DNA of 46,030 nucleotides from Gammaproteobacteria bacterium (GTDB lineage: Bacteria; Pseudomonadota; Gammaproteobacteria; Xanthomonadales; Wenzhouxiangellaceae), in the NCBI GenBank assembly GCA_009908385.1, contig JAAAPE010000080.1, forward strand, positions 1-46,030, in the 5' to 3' direction. The notes beneath the pieces are model-generated. The model saw only the letters and a program-made list of their open reading frames with translations, ran no database searches and had not been told where the DNA came from. Made by a program: the position numbers and the translations under genes. Below are positions 26,288-35,962 of this stretch, one piece after another (position 1 is the stretch's first letter; every line of letters begins with the position of its first letter).

Positions 26288-27459
26288 CCGCCCCGCTACT
26301 CAAGCTCGACCGGATCGCCAAGCGCTATCCGCCGACCGTTCAGTCGGGCGAACGCTTGCGGGCGTTCTGGCAGCTCCTGTGGCGCGGCCGGTCTTCCGGT
26401 GGCACGCCGGTGCTGGAGGATATTTCGCTCGAAGTGCTGCCCGGGGAGTCCCTTGCGATTATCGGCGCCAACGGCGCCGGCAAGTCGACGCTGCTGAAGA
26501 TCATCACCGGCGTCCTGGCTCCCTCGAGCGGCGAGATGACTCAGCGCGGAAACATCGCCGCGCTGCTGGAACTGGGCGCGGGCTTCGATCCCGAGTACAC
26601 CGGCCTGGACAACCTGCGATTCAACGCCGCCTTCCTGGGCCTTTCGCCCGAGCAGGTCGAAGAGCGCCAGGACGATATTCTGGCGTTCGCCGACATCGGC
26701 GATTCCATCCACGAACCGGTCAAGCACTACTCATCGGGGATGGTCGTGCGTCTCGGCTTCGCCGTGGTGGCTTCGGTGCGTCCCGACCTGCTCATCACCG
26801 ACGAGGTCCTTGCGGTCGGCGATGAGTCGTTCCAGAAGAAGTGCATTCGCTGGATCGAAGGCTACCTGGCCGACGGCGGAACCATGCTGATGGTCTCCCA
26901 CAACATGTACCAGGTCCAGAAACTCTGCCGCCACGCCCTCTGGCTCGACGGCGGCCGCGTGGCCCTTTACGGGGACGTCTTCGAAGTGACGCAGTCCTAT
27001 CTAGCGTGGCACGAGCGCAAGGACGCCCGCGAAACCCATACGCCCCGCAACAGCCAGGCCCCCTACCGGATGCTGAGTCTCGGGCTCGACGGCGTCTCGG
27101 GCGGGCAGCACGCCGTTCCCCTGGGCGGCCCGCTCGAGGTGAACCTGTCGCTCGGTGCTCCCGACGGCCGGCCGCCCGTCGCCCTGGTCGGCATCGTACG
27201 GGCCGACGGCACGCCGGTCTACGGCGTGGCCACCGATCACGACGATTTCGAAGCGGAGCCGGACGGAGCAGGCGAGTACCGGGTGTCTCTCCGTTTCCCC
27301 GCGCTACCCTTGCTGCCTGGCGCCTACGCCATTCGCGCCCACGCCATGGATCCCGAAGGCCTCAGGATTCATGACACACTTGAGAGCGAGTTCACCGTGA
27401 CCGGTCAAGCCCGGGAACTCGGCTTGATCCGGATCGAGCACGAGTGGCACCGGCGATGA
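26284..27459 (+). CDS. wzt: Polysaccharide ABC exporter ATPase with C-terminal glycan-binding domain (Wzt type)
   Basis: The 391-residue protein starts with GTG at 26284. The ATPase domain (1 to about 240) has Walker A GANGAGKS at 61-68, signature YSSGMVVRLGF, Walker B LLITDEVLAVGD and the switch histidine in MVSHNMY. About 140 further residues, predicted all-beta (from PYRMLSLGLDGV onward), match the C-terminal domain of Wzt proteins that recognise the modified non-reducing end of the glycan before export. This suggests chains are capped, possibly by the methyltransferase at 28561. Four-base overlaps couple it to wzm and the next glycosyltransferase. Confidence 0.92.
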   Translation: MTAPLLKLDRIAKRYPPTVQSGERLRAFWQLLWRGRSSGGTPVLEDISLEVLPGESLAIIGANGAGKSTLLKIITGVLAPSSGEMTQRGNIAALLELGAGFDPEYTGLDNLRFNAAFLGLSPEQVEERQDDILAFADIGDSIHEPVKHYSSGMVVRLGFAVVASVRPDLLITDEVLAVGDESFQKKCIRWIEGYLADGGTMLMVSHNMYQVQKLCRHALWLDGGRVALYGDVFEVTQSYLAWHERKDARETHTPRNSQAPYRMLSLGLDGVSGGQHAVPLGGPLEVNLSLGAPDGRPPVALVGIVRADGTPVYGVATDHDDFEAEPDGAGEYRVSLRFPALPLLPGAYAIRAHAMDPEGLRIHDTLESEFTVTGQARELGLIRIEHEWHRR

Positions 27460-28298
27460 CCGCCGTCGTGGTCCCCGTGTTCAACGCGCCCGAGCAGGCC
27501 CGCCGTTGCCTGGCTGCGCTCGACTCGACTGTGGAGGCCAACCGGCCCGTCATCGTCATCGACGATGCTTCCGACGACCCTGCCATCGAGGGAGTTTTCG
27601 ACGACCTGCCGCGCCGCTGGACGACGGTCCGGAATCGCAGCAACCTGGGGTTCGTCGCCAGTGCCAACCTGGGCATGACCCTCGCCGGCGGCGAGGACGT
27701 GATCCTGCTCAATGCCGACACCTGCGTCAGTGAGGGCTGGCTCGACGCGATCGAGCGATGCCGCGACAGCGACGCGAGCGTCGCTTCGATCACGCCGCTG
27801 ACGAACAACGGCGAGATTGCCTCCATTCCCGACTTCTGCCGGGCCAATCCCTGGCCCGACGACGTCGAGACCTGGGCCCGCGCCTGCCGAAGCGCCGGAC
27901 CGCCGATGTATCCGGACGTGCCCACCGCGGTGGGCTTCTGCATGTTCCTGCGCCGCGCCTGCCTCGACGAGATCGGATTGTTCGACGAGGCCGCCTTCGG
28001 TCGCGGCTACGGCGAGGAAAACGACTGGTGCATGCGCGCCACCCACGCCGGCTGGCGCCACGTGCTCTGCGACGATGCCTTCGTCGCCCACGAGGGCGGC
28101 GCCAGCTTCGGTCCGCTGGGAATCGAGCCCGGCGGCGAGGCCATGGCCACCCTCCTGGCCCGCTACCCGGACTACATGGACCGCGTTCGGGCCTTCATCG
28201 ACGCCGATCCGATGGCGGAGCGCCGGCGGAGGATCGTCGCGCGTTACCGGGCGGTTGGTGGGGCCGGAAGTGAAGGGGCGGAGGCCAGTGGTCGGTAG
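27456..28298 (+). CDS. Family 2 glycosyltransferase
   Basis: The 280-residue GT-A protein starts AVVVPVFNAPEQARRCLAAL. It has the nucleotide-binding VIVIDDASDD stretch, the DXD-like region LLNADTCVSEGW and the acceptor-side GEENDWCMRATHAGW. It would add a sugar to the lipid-linked glycan on the cytoplasmic face; donor and linkage cannot be told. The ATG at 27456 overlaps the wzt stop. The last residues, EASGR and the stop, are read from the beginning of the TCAGTGG repeat tract, so the natural C-terminus has probably been replaced or extended by the repeat. Confidence 0.88.
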   Translation: MTAVVVPVFNAPEQARRCLAALDSTVEANRPVIVIDDASDDPAIEGVFDDLPRRWTTVRNRSNLGFVASANLGMTLAGGEDVILLNADTCVSEGWLDAIERCRDSDASVASITPLTNNGEIASIPDFCRANPWPDDVETWARACRSAGPPMYPDVPTAVGFCMFLRRACLDEIGLFDEAAFGRGYGEENDWCMRATHAGWRHVLCDDAFVAHEGGASFGPLGIEPGGEAMATLLARYPDYMDRVRAFIDADPMAERRRRIVARYRAVGGAGSEGAEASGR

Positions 28299-28428
28299 TC
28301 CGTAGTCAGTGGTCCGTGATCAGTGGTCCGTGGTCAGTGGTCAGTGGTCACTGGTCAGTGGTCAGTGGTCAGTGGTCAGTGGTCAGTGGTCAGTAGTCAG
28401 TGGTCAGTGGTCAGTGGTCAGTAGTCAG
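28285..28428 (+). repeat. TCAGTGG heptamer tract
   Basis: About twenty tandem copies of a 7-base word (mostly TCAGTGG, with TCAGTAG, TCCGTGG and TCACTGG variants) run from the last codons of the glycosyltransferase at 27456-28298. The copies are close to perfect in the centre (28336-28390). The tract is followed at once by a GACGCAC tract. The same pair of words occurs at 42031-42103. Confidence 0.95.
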
Positions 28429-28436
28429 GCGCGCCG

Positions 28437-28516
28437 ACCACTGGCGCACGGACGCACGGACCACAGACGCACCGACGCACAGACGCACCGACGCACAGAC
28501 GCACGGACACACCGAC
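28437..28516 (+). repeat. GACGCACN octamer tract
   Basis: About eight copies of GACGCAC with A, C or G as the eighth base lie here. The opening ACCACTGG (28437-28444) is complementary to the CAGTGG words upstream, so the two tracts can form the arms of one imperfect palindrome. Confidence 0.9.
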
Positions 28517-28543
28517 ATGCCCCTTCCCCGCGGCGCCTCCGGT

Positions 28544-28549
28544 TAAACT
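28544..28549 (+). promoter_or_regulatory. Possible -10 element before the methyltransferase gene
   Basis: TAAACT sits within CGGTTAAACTGGC. An almost identical stretch, CGGTTAAAATGGC, precedes yebC (42140-42145), and each follows a TCAGT/GACGCAC element. No -35 is evident. Confidence 0.4.
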
Positions 28550-28560
28550 GGCAGTTCAAG

Positions 28561-29454
28561 ATGATCGACGAAAGCAGCATGTCCGACCGCCAGCCCCTCG
28601 AATTCACCGGTGAGCGCTTCACGCCCGAGTGCGTGCGCGAGATGGCCTACGAGCACTGGCACCGCTACGCCTGGGCGGCCGAGCTGGTCGGTGGCCGGGA
28701 CGTGCTGGACGCCGCCTGCGGTGAAGGTTACGGCAGCAACCTGCTCGCCGTCCGGGCGAGTTCGGTTACCGGCCTCGATCTGTCAGAAGTGGCGGTAGCT
28801 CACGCGCGTGAGCGTTACTCGCGCGAGAACCTGAGCTTCGACCGCGGCGACGTCACGGACCTTCCTTACGAGGCTGATCGCTTCGATGTCGTCGTCTCGT
28901 TCGAAACGCTCGAGCATCTGGAGGCCCATGAGACGCTGCTGGCTGAGTTCCGGCGCGTCTTGCGCCCGGGAGGCTTCCTGGTCCTTTCCTCGCCCGACCG
29001 CAAGACCTACAGCGACGAGACGGGCTACGACAACCCCTATCACGTGCGCGAGCTCTATCGAGACGAATTCGAGTCGCTCGTCTCGGCGACCTTTCCCGCC
29101 GTCCGGCTCTACGGGCAGAAGCTGGTCTTCGTCTCCGCCCTCTGGCGTCTTGACGGCAGAGAGGGCGGACAGTTCCTGACCGACGAGGAGGGCTCGATCA
29201 GCACCGGTGCGATCCCCGATTATCCGCCGCTGTACTTCATCGCGCTGGCCGCGGCCGACGAGCGCTGCCTGCCATCCGGACCGGGGTTGTCGCTGTATGG
29301 CGATCGTTCGGAATCGGTCTACCGGCACTACAACGACGAGGTCGCCAAACACATCCGGGCCGGTCATCTCCTCGCCGAGCGCGAGGCCGAGATCGAGCGG
29401 CTCAGGGCGCAGCTCGGGCGCCCGTGGTGGCGGCGACTCCTCGGCGGCTCATGA
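28561..29454 (+). CDS. SAM-dependent methyltransferase, possible glycan chain terminator
   Basis: The 297-residue class I methyltransferase has the SAM-binding motif VLDAACGEGYG at 48-58, the acidic motif GLDLSEVAV and the post-motif LRPGGFLVLSSP. The opening LEFTGERFTPE is typical of a family found in polysaccharide clusters. The C-terminus (about 255-290) is a short coiled coil (LAEREAEIERLRAQL) ending in Trp and Arg residues. Together with the glycan-binding tail of Wzt, this suggests it may methylate the growing end and stop elongation, as WbdD does; this is inference. The start at 28561 or 28579 is uncertain, neither having a strong ribosome binding site. Confidence 0.85.
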   Translation: MIDESSMSDRQPLEFTGERFTPECVREMAYEHWHRYAWAAELVGGRDVLDAACGEGYGSNLLAVRASSVTGLDLSEVAVAHARERYSRENLSFDRGDVTDLPYEADRFDVVVSFETLEHLEAHETLLAEFRRVLRPGGFLVLSSPDRKTYSDETGYDNPYHVRELYRDEFESLVSATFPAVRLYGQKLVFVSALWRLDGREGGQFLTDEEGSISTGAIPDYPPLYFIALAAADERCLPSGPGLSLYGDRSESVYRHYNDEVAKHIRAGHLLAEREAEIERLRAQLGRPWWRRLLGGS

Positions 29455-30314
29455 AGGGCACGGGCAGCCCGCTTTCCCGGGTCACGGCGGTCATCGTCAA
29501 CTACAATTCCGGCCGCTGGCTGGGACGATGCATCGAGAACCTGCGCGGCCGCGGCGCGTCATCCCCCGAAGTCATCGTCATCGACAACGCCTCCGGCGAC
29601 GGCAGCGTCGACATCCTGCCCGAACTGCCCGGCATCACGATTCGCCGGGCCCACCGCAATCTGGGATTCGGGCGCGGTGTCAACCAGGCCCTGCGCTCGG
29701 TCCGGACCGACTACCTGCTGATCATCAATCCGGACTGCCTGCTGATTCCGGAATCCCTGTCGCGCCTGGTCGAAGAACTCGATCGGCACGACGACGTGGC
29801 CCTGGTTTCCGGTCGCGTCTTCGACATGCGGGGAATGGAACAGCGCGGCAGCCGGCGCCGTCTGCCGACCCGTCGCCAGGTCCTGTCGGAGGTCCTGCCT
29901 TTCGGGCAGGTCAACGGCATCGACCTGACCCACGAGCCCTCGCCGGAAGAAGCCTGCGACGTGGAAGCCGTCTCCGGCGCCTGCATGCTGGTCCGGACCG
30001 CCGCCCTGGAAGCGCTGGGCGGCTTCGATCCGCGCTTCCACATGCACTTCGAGGATCTCGACATGATGGCGCGGCTTCGCGAGGCCGGCTGGCGGATTCG
30101 CCTGGTGCCTTCGGTGTTCGTCTCGCACGCCGGCGGCGTCTCCACCCGGCGCCGACCCGTGGCAGTGATGTGGGCCAAGCACAAGAGCCTCTGGCGCTAT
30201 CTCAACAAGCATTGCAGCGATGGCTGGGGCTGGTTCAGCCGGTCCCTCTGGTGGCTGCTGATCCACCTGCACGCCGTGGTCATGACGCCGGTCTGCCTGC
30301 TGGTGCGGCGATGA
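29451..30314 (+). CDS. Family 2 glycosyltransferase (rhamnosyltransferase-like)
   Basis: The 287-residue GT-A protein has VTAVIVNYNSGRWL, VIVIDNASGDGSVD, the DXD-like LIINPDCLL and the late motif FEDLDMMARLREAGW, followed by VSHAGGVS. This pattern matches WbbL/RfbN-type rhamnosyltransferases, but the sugar cannot be assigned. A hydrophobic C-terminus (WWLLIHLHAVVMTPVCLLV) may touch the membrane. ATGA overlaps join it to the methyltransferase before and the dehydrogenase-like gene after. It starts at 29451; an upstream GTG at 29424 would give a poorly conserved extension. Confidence 0.88.
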   Translation: MKGTGSPLSRVTAVIVNYNSGRWLGRCIENLRGRGASSPEVIVIDNASGDGSVDILPELPGITIRRAHRNLGFGRGVNQALRSVRTDYLLIINPDCLLIPESLSRLVEELDRHDDVALVSGRVFDMRGMEQRGSRRRLPTRRQVLSEVLPFGQVNGIDLTHEPSPEEACDVEAVSGACMLVRTAALEALGGFDPRFHMHFEDLDMMARLREAGWRIRLVPSVFVSHAGGVSTRRRPVAVMWAKHKSLWRYLNKHCSDGWGWFSRSLWWLLIHLHAVVMTPVCLLVRR

Positions 30315-31162
30315 GCGACGCCGGGATCATCCTGCTACTGGGTGCCAGCGGCCCGGTCGGTCGCTGCTTTATCGACCGCACGGCCGGGAAGCAGGTGCGC
30401 GTCATCGCCGTCTCCCGGCGCAACCCGGCCCGGTCCAGGCCCCATGTCACCTGGCTGCAGCACGACCTCGAAAATGCCCCGGCCGACGTGCGCGCCGGCA
30501 CGCTGATCAGTTTCGGCCCGCTGGCGCACACCCTGTCACAGGTCGCGCAAGGTATCGGCCTGGGTCGCGTCATTGCGCTGAGTTCTGCCAGTACGCTGTT
30601 CAAGCAACACTCCGCCGATCGGGCCGAACGGCGACGGATTCGCGCGCTGGCCCGATGCGAGGTCGCGCTTGCCGACATCTGCCGTGAACGCGGCATCGTG
30701 CTGACCCTGCTCAAGCCGACGTTGACATACGGCGGCGGATCGGAAAGCGATCCGGTTGGCCGGCTTGCGGCGCTTGCGCAACAACGCTCGATCCTGCCCT
30801 ACGCCGGGCGAGGTCTGCGCTCGCCGGTGCACGTCGACGACCTGGCCCGCCTGGCCGTCCAGTGCGTCATTTCCGGTCCATCCAGTGAAGGCAGTTGGCT
30901 GCTGGGCGGCGCTGAGACACTGACCTACCCGGAACTGCTACGACGGGCCGCGGCGTCGCAAGGGCGTCCGGTCCGCTTGTTGCGTTTGCCAGCCTGGTTG
31001 ATGAAGACCCTGCTTCGCGGCGCCCACCTGGCCGGCCGGATGCGCGATATTCGTCCGGTCATGATCGATCGCCAGTGCATGGATCTTGTCGTCGACGACA
31101 CCCCTGCGCGAGAGAGGCTGGCCTGGAATCCGCGGCCGTTCCGCCCCGATCCAGGCCCATGA
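30311..31162 (+). CDS. NAD(P)-dependent epimerase/dehydratase-like protein lacking the YxxxK pair
   Basis: The 283-residue extended short-chain dehydrogenase fold has the nucleotide-binding loop GASGPVG (11-17), strand VIALSSAS, the proline-rich LLKPTLTYGGG and a substrate-side region (SPVHVDDLARLAVQC). The catalytic YxxxK of active nucleotide-sugar epimerases is not visible: the place where it should stand reads IRALARCEVALADIC. It may be an altered reductase or a non-catalytic member. Four-base overlaps with both neighbours place it firmly in the polysaccharide operon, where it would modify a sugar or lipid intermediate. Confidence 0.8.
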   Translation: MSDAGIILLLGASGPVGRCFIDRTAGKQVRVIAVSRRNPARSRPHVTWLQHDLENAPADVRAGTLISFGPLAHTLSQVAQGIGLGRVIALSSASTLFKQHSADRAERRRIRALARCEVALADICRERGIVLTLLKPTLTYGGGSESDPVGRLAALAQQRSILPYAGRGLRSPVHVDDLARLAVQCVISGPSSEGSWLLGGAETLTYPELLRRAAASQGRPVRLLRLPAWLMKTLLRGAHLAGRMRDIRPVMIDRQCMDLVVDDTPARERLAWNPRPFRPDPGP

Positions 31163-32103
31163 GCGGCATGCCCCGACGTAGCCTGGGCGCGCGCCGGCAG
31201 TCTGTTTCGCTGCTCGGGCTGGGTTGCGCCAGCTTCTGGGCGCATCCGCGTTTTCCCCTGGCGCGAGCCAGGCAGGTGCTGGAACGAGCGCTCGAGCTCG
31301 GCGTCGATTTTCTCGATACCGGTGCCTCGTATGCCGGCGGCCTGGCCGAACGCCGACTCGGGCGGCTTTTGCGCGAGCTGGACCGCGACCCCCACGAATT
31401 GGTGGTCGCCACCAAGGCCGGTACCCTGGTCGGCCCTGAGGGAAGGCTGATCAGGGACTTCCGGCCGGCTTCGATCAGTGAACAGGTCACGGGCAGTCTC
31501 GACCGGCTCGGCATGCAGCGGGTCGCCCTGCTTCAACTTCACGGGCCGCAGCCTGACGATCTGAGCGACGAGCTGCTTGCTGCGCTTGAGCGCGAACGGG
31601 AGGCCGGGCGGGTCGAGATGCTCGGCGTCAATGGCGGCGAGGCGGTGATCGCCAGGGCGCTCGAGTGCGGGGTATTCGATGTCGTCATGCCTTTCGTGTC
31701 GGTGCTCAGGCCCGAGGGGCGAGCCAGCGTACGCGCCGCGGCGGCGGCGGATGTCGGTGTCGTCGCGGCCGAACCACTCGGACGCATGCTTTTCGCGCCA
31801 CCGCTGCTCGAATGGCTGACCCGTCCCAGTGGCCTGTGGTATCTGGCCCGTGCACTGGCTGGCGGACGCGGGTTTCTGCGTGAGCGCCGCAGGCTTGCCG
31901 GCGTGCTGAAGGCACCGGGCTGGACACCGGCACAACTCGCCTTCAGGTGGGTCATCGAGCAGCCGCAGGTCGCTTCCGCGGTGGTCGGCTCGACCAATCC
32001 CGATCACCTGTCCGAACTTGCGCGTGTGACCGAACTGCCGCTGCCCGAGCCGGTGGCCAGTGCACTCGACGCGTTGCTGCACGAAGGAGGCGGGGTGTCG
32101 TGA
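31159..32103 (+). CDS. Aldo/keto reductase
   Basis: The 314-residue TIM-barrel oxidoreductase has the complete catalytic tetrad: D53 and Y58 (DFLDTGASY), K86 (VVATKAG) and H128 (LLQLHGP). The C-terminal FRWVIEQPQVASAVVGSTNPDHL is the NADPH-binding end of the family. It would reduce a keto group with NADPH. The polysaccharide context suggests a keto-sugar substrate, as proposed for aldo/keto reductases in other glycan clusters; this is inference. The ATG at 31159 overlaps the previous stop. Confidence 0.88.
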   Translation: MSGMPRRSLGARRQSVSLLGLGCASFWAHPRFPLARARQVLERALELGVDFLDTGASYAGGLAERRLGRLLRELDRDPHELVVATKAGTLVGPEGRLIRDFRPASISEQVTGSLDRLGMQRVALLQLHGPQPDDLSDELLAALEREREAGRVEMLGVNGGEAVIARALECGVFDVVMPFVSVLRPEGRASVRAAAAADVGVVAAEPLGRMLFAPPLLEWLTRPSGLWYLARALAGGRGFLRERRRLAGVLKAPGWTPAQLAFRWVIEQPQVASAVVGSTNPDHLSELARVTELPLPEPVASALDALLHEGGGVS

Positions 32104-32972
32104 ATGCATCCGGAAAGCCAGCGCGCGTTGCTGTCGTCGTGCTCAACTACAACGGCGCCGCCGATACCATCGCCTGCCTGGATTCGCTTGCGGCGCTCGA
32201 TACGGCGCCGTCGGCGATTGTGGTTGTCGACAACGCGTCCAGCGACAACTCGGTCGCGGCAATTCGGATGGCCCATTCCGGGGTGGAGCTGGTCGCCAAT
32301 GCCGAGAACCTGGGCTTCGGTGCCGGCCAGAACGCAGAGCTCGAGCGCCTGGTTTCGTCGGGCTTTGACTGGATCTGGCTGGTCAACAATGACCTGCGCG
32401 TGCGACCGGATTCGCTCGGCCAACTGCTCGAATTCGTCGCGCGGCATCCCGGGATGGGGGCGGTCGGCACCTGTATCCATGACGTCGAACAGCCCGACTC
32501 GGTGCTGGCCATCGGCGGTGGCACCGTCAACCACTGGCTGGGGCGTTCATCGCATGTGCGGCGTCGCGGGCGCAGGCCGGACTACATCACCGGCGCCAGC
32601 ATGCTGCTCAACGCCCGTGCCCTGGCGCAGGTTGGCCTGTTCAACGCCGATTACTTCATGTACTGGGAGGATGTCGACCTGTGCCGCCGCCTGGACGCTG
32701 CCGGCTGGTCGATCGGCGTGGCCGAATCGGCCGTGGTCTGGCATCGCCACTCGGCTTCGGTCGGTGGTGAGGGCGCGCTCAAGGACCGCCTGATCAACGC
32801 CTCGGCCGTGGGCTATTTTTCCCGGCACGCTCCGCTGGGCGGCTGGCCGGCGATCGTGTTCGGCAGTCTGCTGCGAATCCTGCTGCGCCTGAGCACGGGG
32901 CGCTGGCGCGAGGCCGGTGCGGTGTGGCGGGGCACGCGCGAAGGCCTGCGCCGGTTCAAGCGAAACGCGTGA
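32100..32972 (+). CDS. Family 2 glycosyltransferase
   Basis: The 290-residue GT-A protein has VAVVVLNYNGAADTIACL, IVVVDNASSDNS, WLVNNDLRV and YWEDVDLCRRLDAAGW. It starts with GTG at 32100, overlapping the aldo/keto reductase stop. The C-terminal segment (LGGWPAIVFGSLLRILLRLS) is hydrophobic and basic, likely membrane-touching. It is the last gene of the rightward polysaccharide run and ends 17 bases inside the leftward glycosyltransferase gene. Confidence 0.88.
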   Translation: MNASGKPARVAVVVLNYNGAADTIACLDSLAALDTAPSAIVVVDNASSDNSVAAIRMAHSGVELVANAENLGFGAGQNAELERLVSSGFDWIWLVNNDLRVRPDSLGQLLEFVARHPGMGAVGTCIHDVEQPDSVLAIGGGTVNHWLGRSSHVRRRGRRPDYITGASMLLNARALAQVGLFNADYFMYWEDVDLCRRLDAAGWSIGVAESAVVWHRHSASVGGEGALKDRLINASAVGYFSRHAPLGGWPAIVFGSLLRILLRLSTGRWREAGAVWRGTREGLRRFKRNA

Positions 32973-33993
32973 GCAGATCCCGCGTGGCGCGCGCGCTGCG
33001 TCGCCAGCAGAACCGGGCGCTTCGTTCCGTCGCCCTTGCGGCCAGTTCCCGGCGGAGTCCGCCACCGGACAGGGCCTGGCGCAGCCCTTCGGCGATCGCT
33101 TCGGGCGAGTGCGGATCGACCCGCAGCCCGGCCTCGCCGACCGACTCGTTGAAAACCGGGATATCGCTGACGATCACCGGTGTGCCGCAGGCCATCGATT
33201 CGAGCGGCGTCAGCCCGAAGCCCTCGTAGCGCGAGACACACAGGCTCCATTCGGCCCCGCTGTAGAGGGCGGGCAGGTCGCGGTCCTCGATGTGCCCCGT
33301 CGCCAGCACGCCGTCGGGCCATGCCCCGAGTCCAGCGTCACCGAACACGGCCGGGTCGCCCGCGGCGCCGGCCACGACCAGCACCAGGTCGTCGGGTAGC
33401 TGTGCACGTGCCCGTTGCCAGGCCTCGAGCAGGGCCGGAATGTTCTTTCTCGGTTCCAGCGAGCCCAGCGCCAGCAGGTAGCGGCCCCGGCCCAGTCCCA
33501 GCCGGGCGCGAGCAGCCTCGATCGCTTGGGCGGATGCCGGACGGAAGTCCTCGCCCACCCCGCAGGGGATCACGGACGTGCGATCGACCGGAAGGCCACA
33601 GGTGGCGATCAGCCGTCGTCGGGTGAACTCCGAGATGGCGATCACGTGCCGGGCCCGGCGAACCAGGCGCGGCAGCATGAAGCGGTACCAGCGTGCAAAG
33701 CGCCGGTTGAGCCATTCGGGGTGATCGAGCGGGACTACATCGTGCACCGTCACCACCTGGTTGCGCCAGGCCAGCGGGCCCGAATGCACCGGCGACCACA
33801 GCAACTGGCTCCGGCGCAGCCTGGCCGGCAGGACGAACTGTTCCCAGGCGTGTCCGGCCAGCCCTCGAGAAAGCGCGACCGGCGGCGTGATGCGCTCCGG
33901 AGGACTGTCCGGCCAGGCCGCCAGGATTTCCGAAACATAGCGCTGAACACCGGTCGGCGGGCCATGAAGGACTCGGGTGTTGACGACCGGCAT
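32956..33993 (-). CDS. Family 4 glycosyltransferase
   Basis: The 345-residue GT-B protein has the donor-site segment LALGSLEPRKNIPALLEAW and the family motif SRYEGFGLTPLESMACGTPVIVSDIP, which contains the EX7E glutamates. It resembles mannosyl- or rhamnosyltransferases of O-antigen clusters; the donor is unknown. The ATG at 33993 is chosen, with a GTG one codon upstream as alternative. It is convergent with the rightward GT2 gene, sharing 17 bases, and lies 18 bases after ettA on the same strand. Confidence 0.88.
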   Translation of the reverse strand: MPVVNTRVLHGPPTGVQRYVSEILAAWPDSPPERITPPVALSRGLAGHAWEQFVLPARLRRSQLLWSPVHSGPLAWRNQVVTVHDVVPLDHPEWLNRRFARWYRFMLPRLVRRARHVIAISEFTRRRLIATCGLPVDRTSVIPCGVGEDFRPASAQAIEAARARLGLGRGRYLLALGSLEPRKNIPALLEAWQRARAQLPDDLVLVVAGAAGDPAVFGDAGLGAWPDGVLATGHIEDRDLPALYSGAEWSLCVSRYEGFGLTPLESMACGTPVIVSDIPVFNESVGEAGLRVDPHSPEAIAEGLRQALSGGGLRRELAARATERSARFCWRRSARATRDLLTRFA

Positions 33994-34011
33994 CACGGTG
34001 GGGGCTCGTGA

Positions 34012-35682
<1,671 letters not shown>

Positions 35683-35749
35683 GAGTGCTTGCTGCTGGTT
35701 GAACGCCAGTCGATGGATGTGGGGGCGAGTGTAGCGGATTACCAATTGA

Positions 35750-35779
35750 GGTTTCAGGTTTCAGGGTTCAGGTTTCAGG
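35750..35779 (+). repeat. GGTTTCAG-word repeat, first copy of a 30-bp direct repeat
   Basis: Four overlapping GGTTTCAG/GGTTCAG words. All 30 bases are identical to 42919-42948. The sub-word GGTTTCAGGGTTCAG (35757-35771) recurs inverted at 35963-35977, so the 190 bases between are framed by an inverted repeat. Confidence 0.95.
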
Positions 35780-35962
35780 AGCGCCGTCCGAGGCCGAGGG
35801 ATCGTTGCCGACAACCCTTGCGCCTTGCTCGCTTAATGCTTGGGCATGAGCGGGATAGAGGCCCCAGGCCGCGGCCGGGTCTCGGCCGATCACCGCCCGG
35901 CGAAGCCGGCCCGCATGGCGGGCGTCCCGCGCCGCCGGAACCCCGAACCCCATGGCTTCCTA
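35780..35962. other. Unassigned GC-rich segment between ettA and the OleD-like gene
   Basis: The 341-base gap 35683-36023 contains the repeat at 35750 and its inverted partner at 35963. Between them is a GC-rich stretch whose minus strand stays open for 61 codons (35953 to 35768) and has protein-like composition (GRLRRAVIGRDPAAAWGLYP). It could be a gene remnant carried with the repeats; I do not recognise it and do not call it a gene. No clear promoter for either flanking gene is seen here. Confidence 0.4.

Noticed and set aside
28285-28516. CRISPR-like array
   Set aside because: Repeat units of 7-8 bases are contiguous with no spacers, and no cas genes are near.
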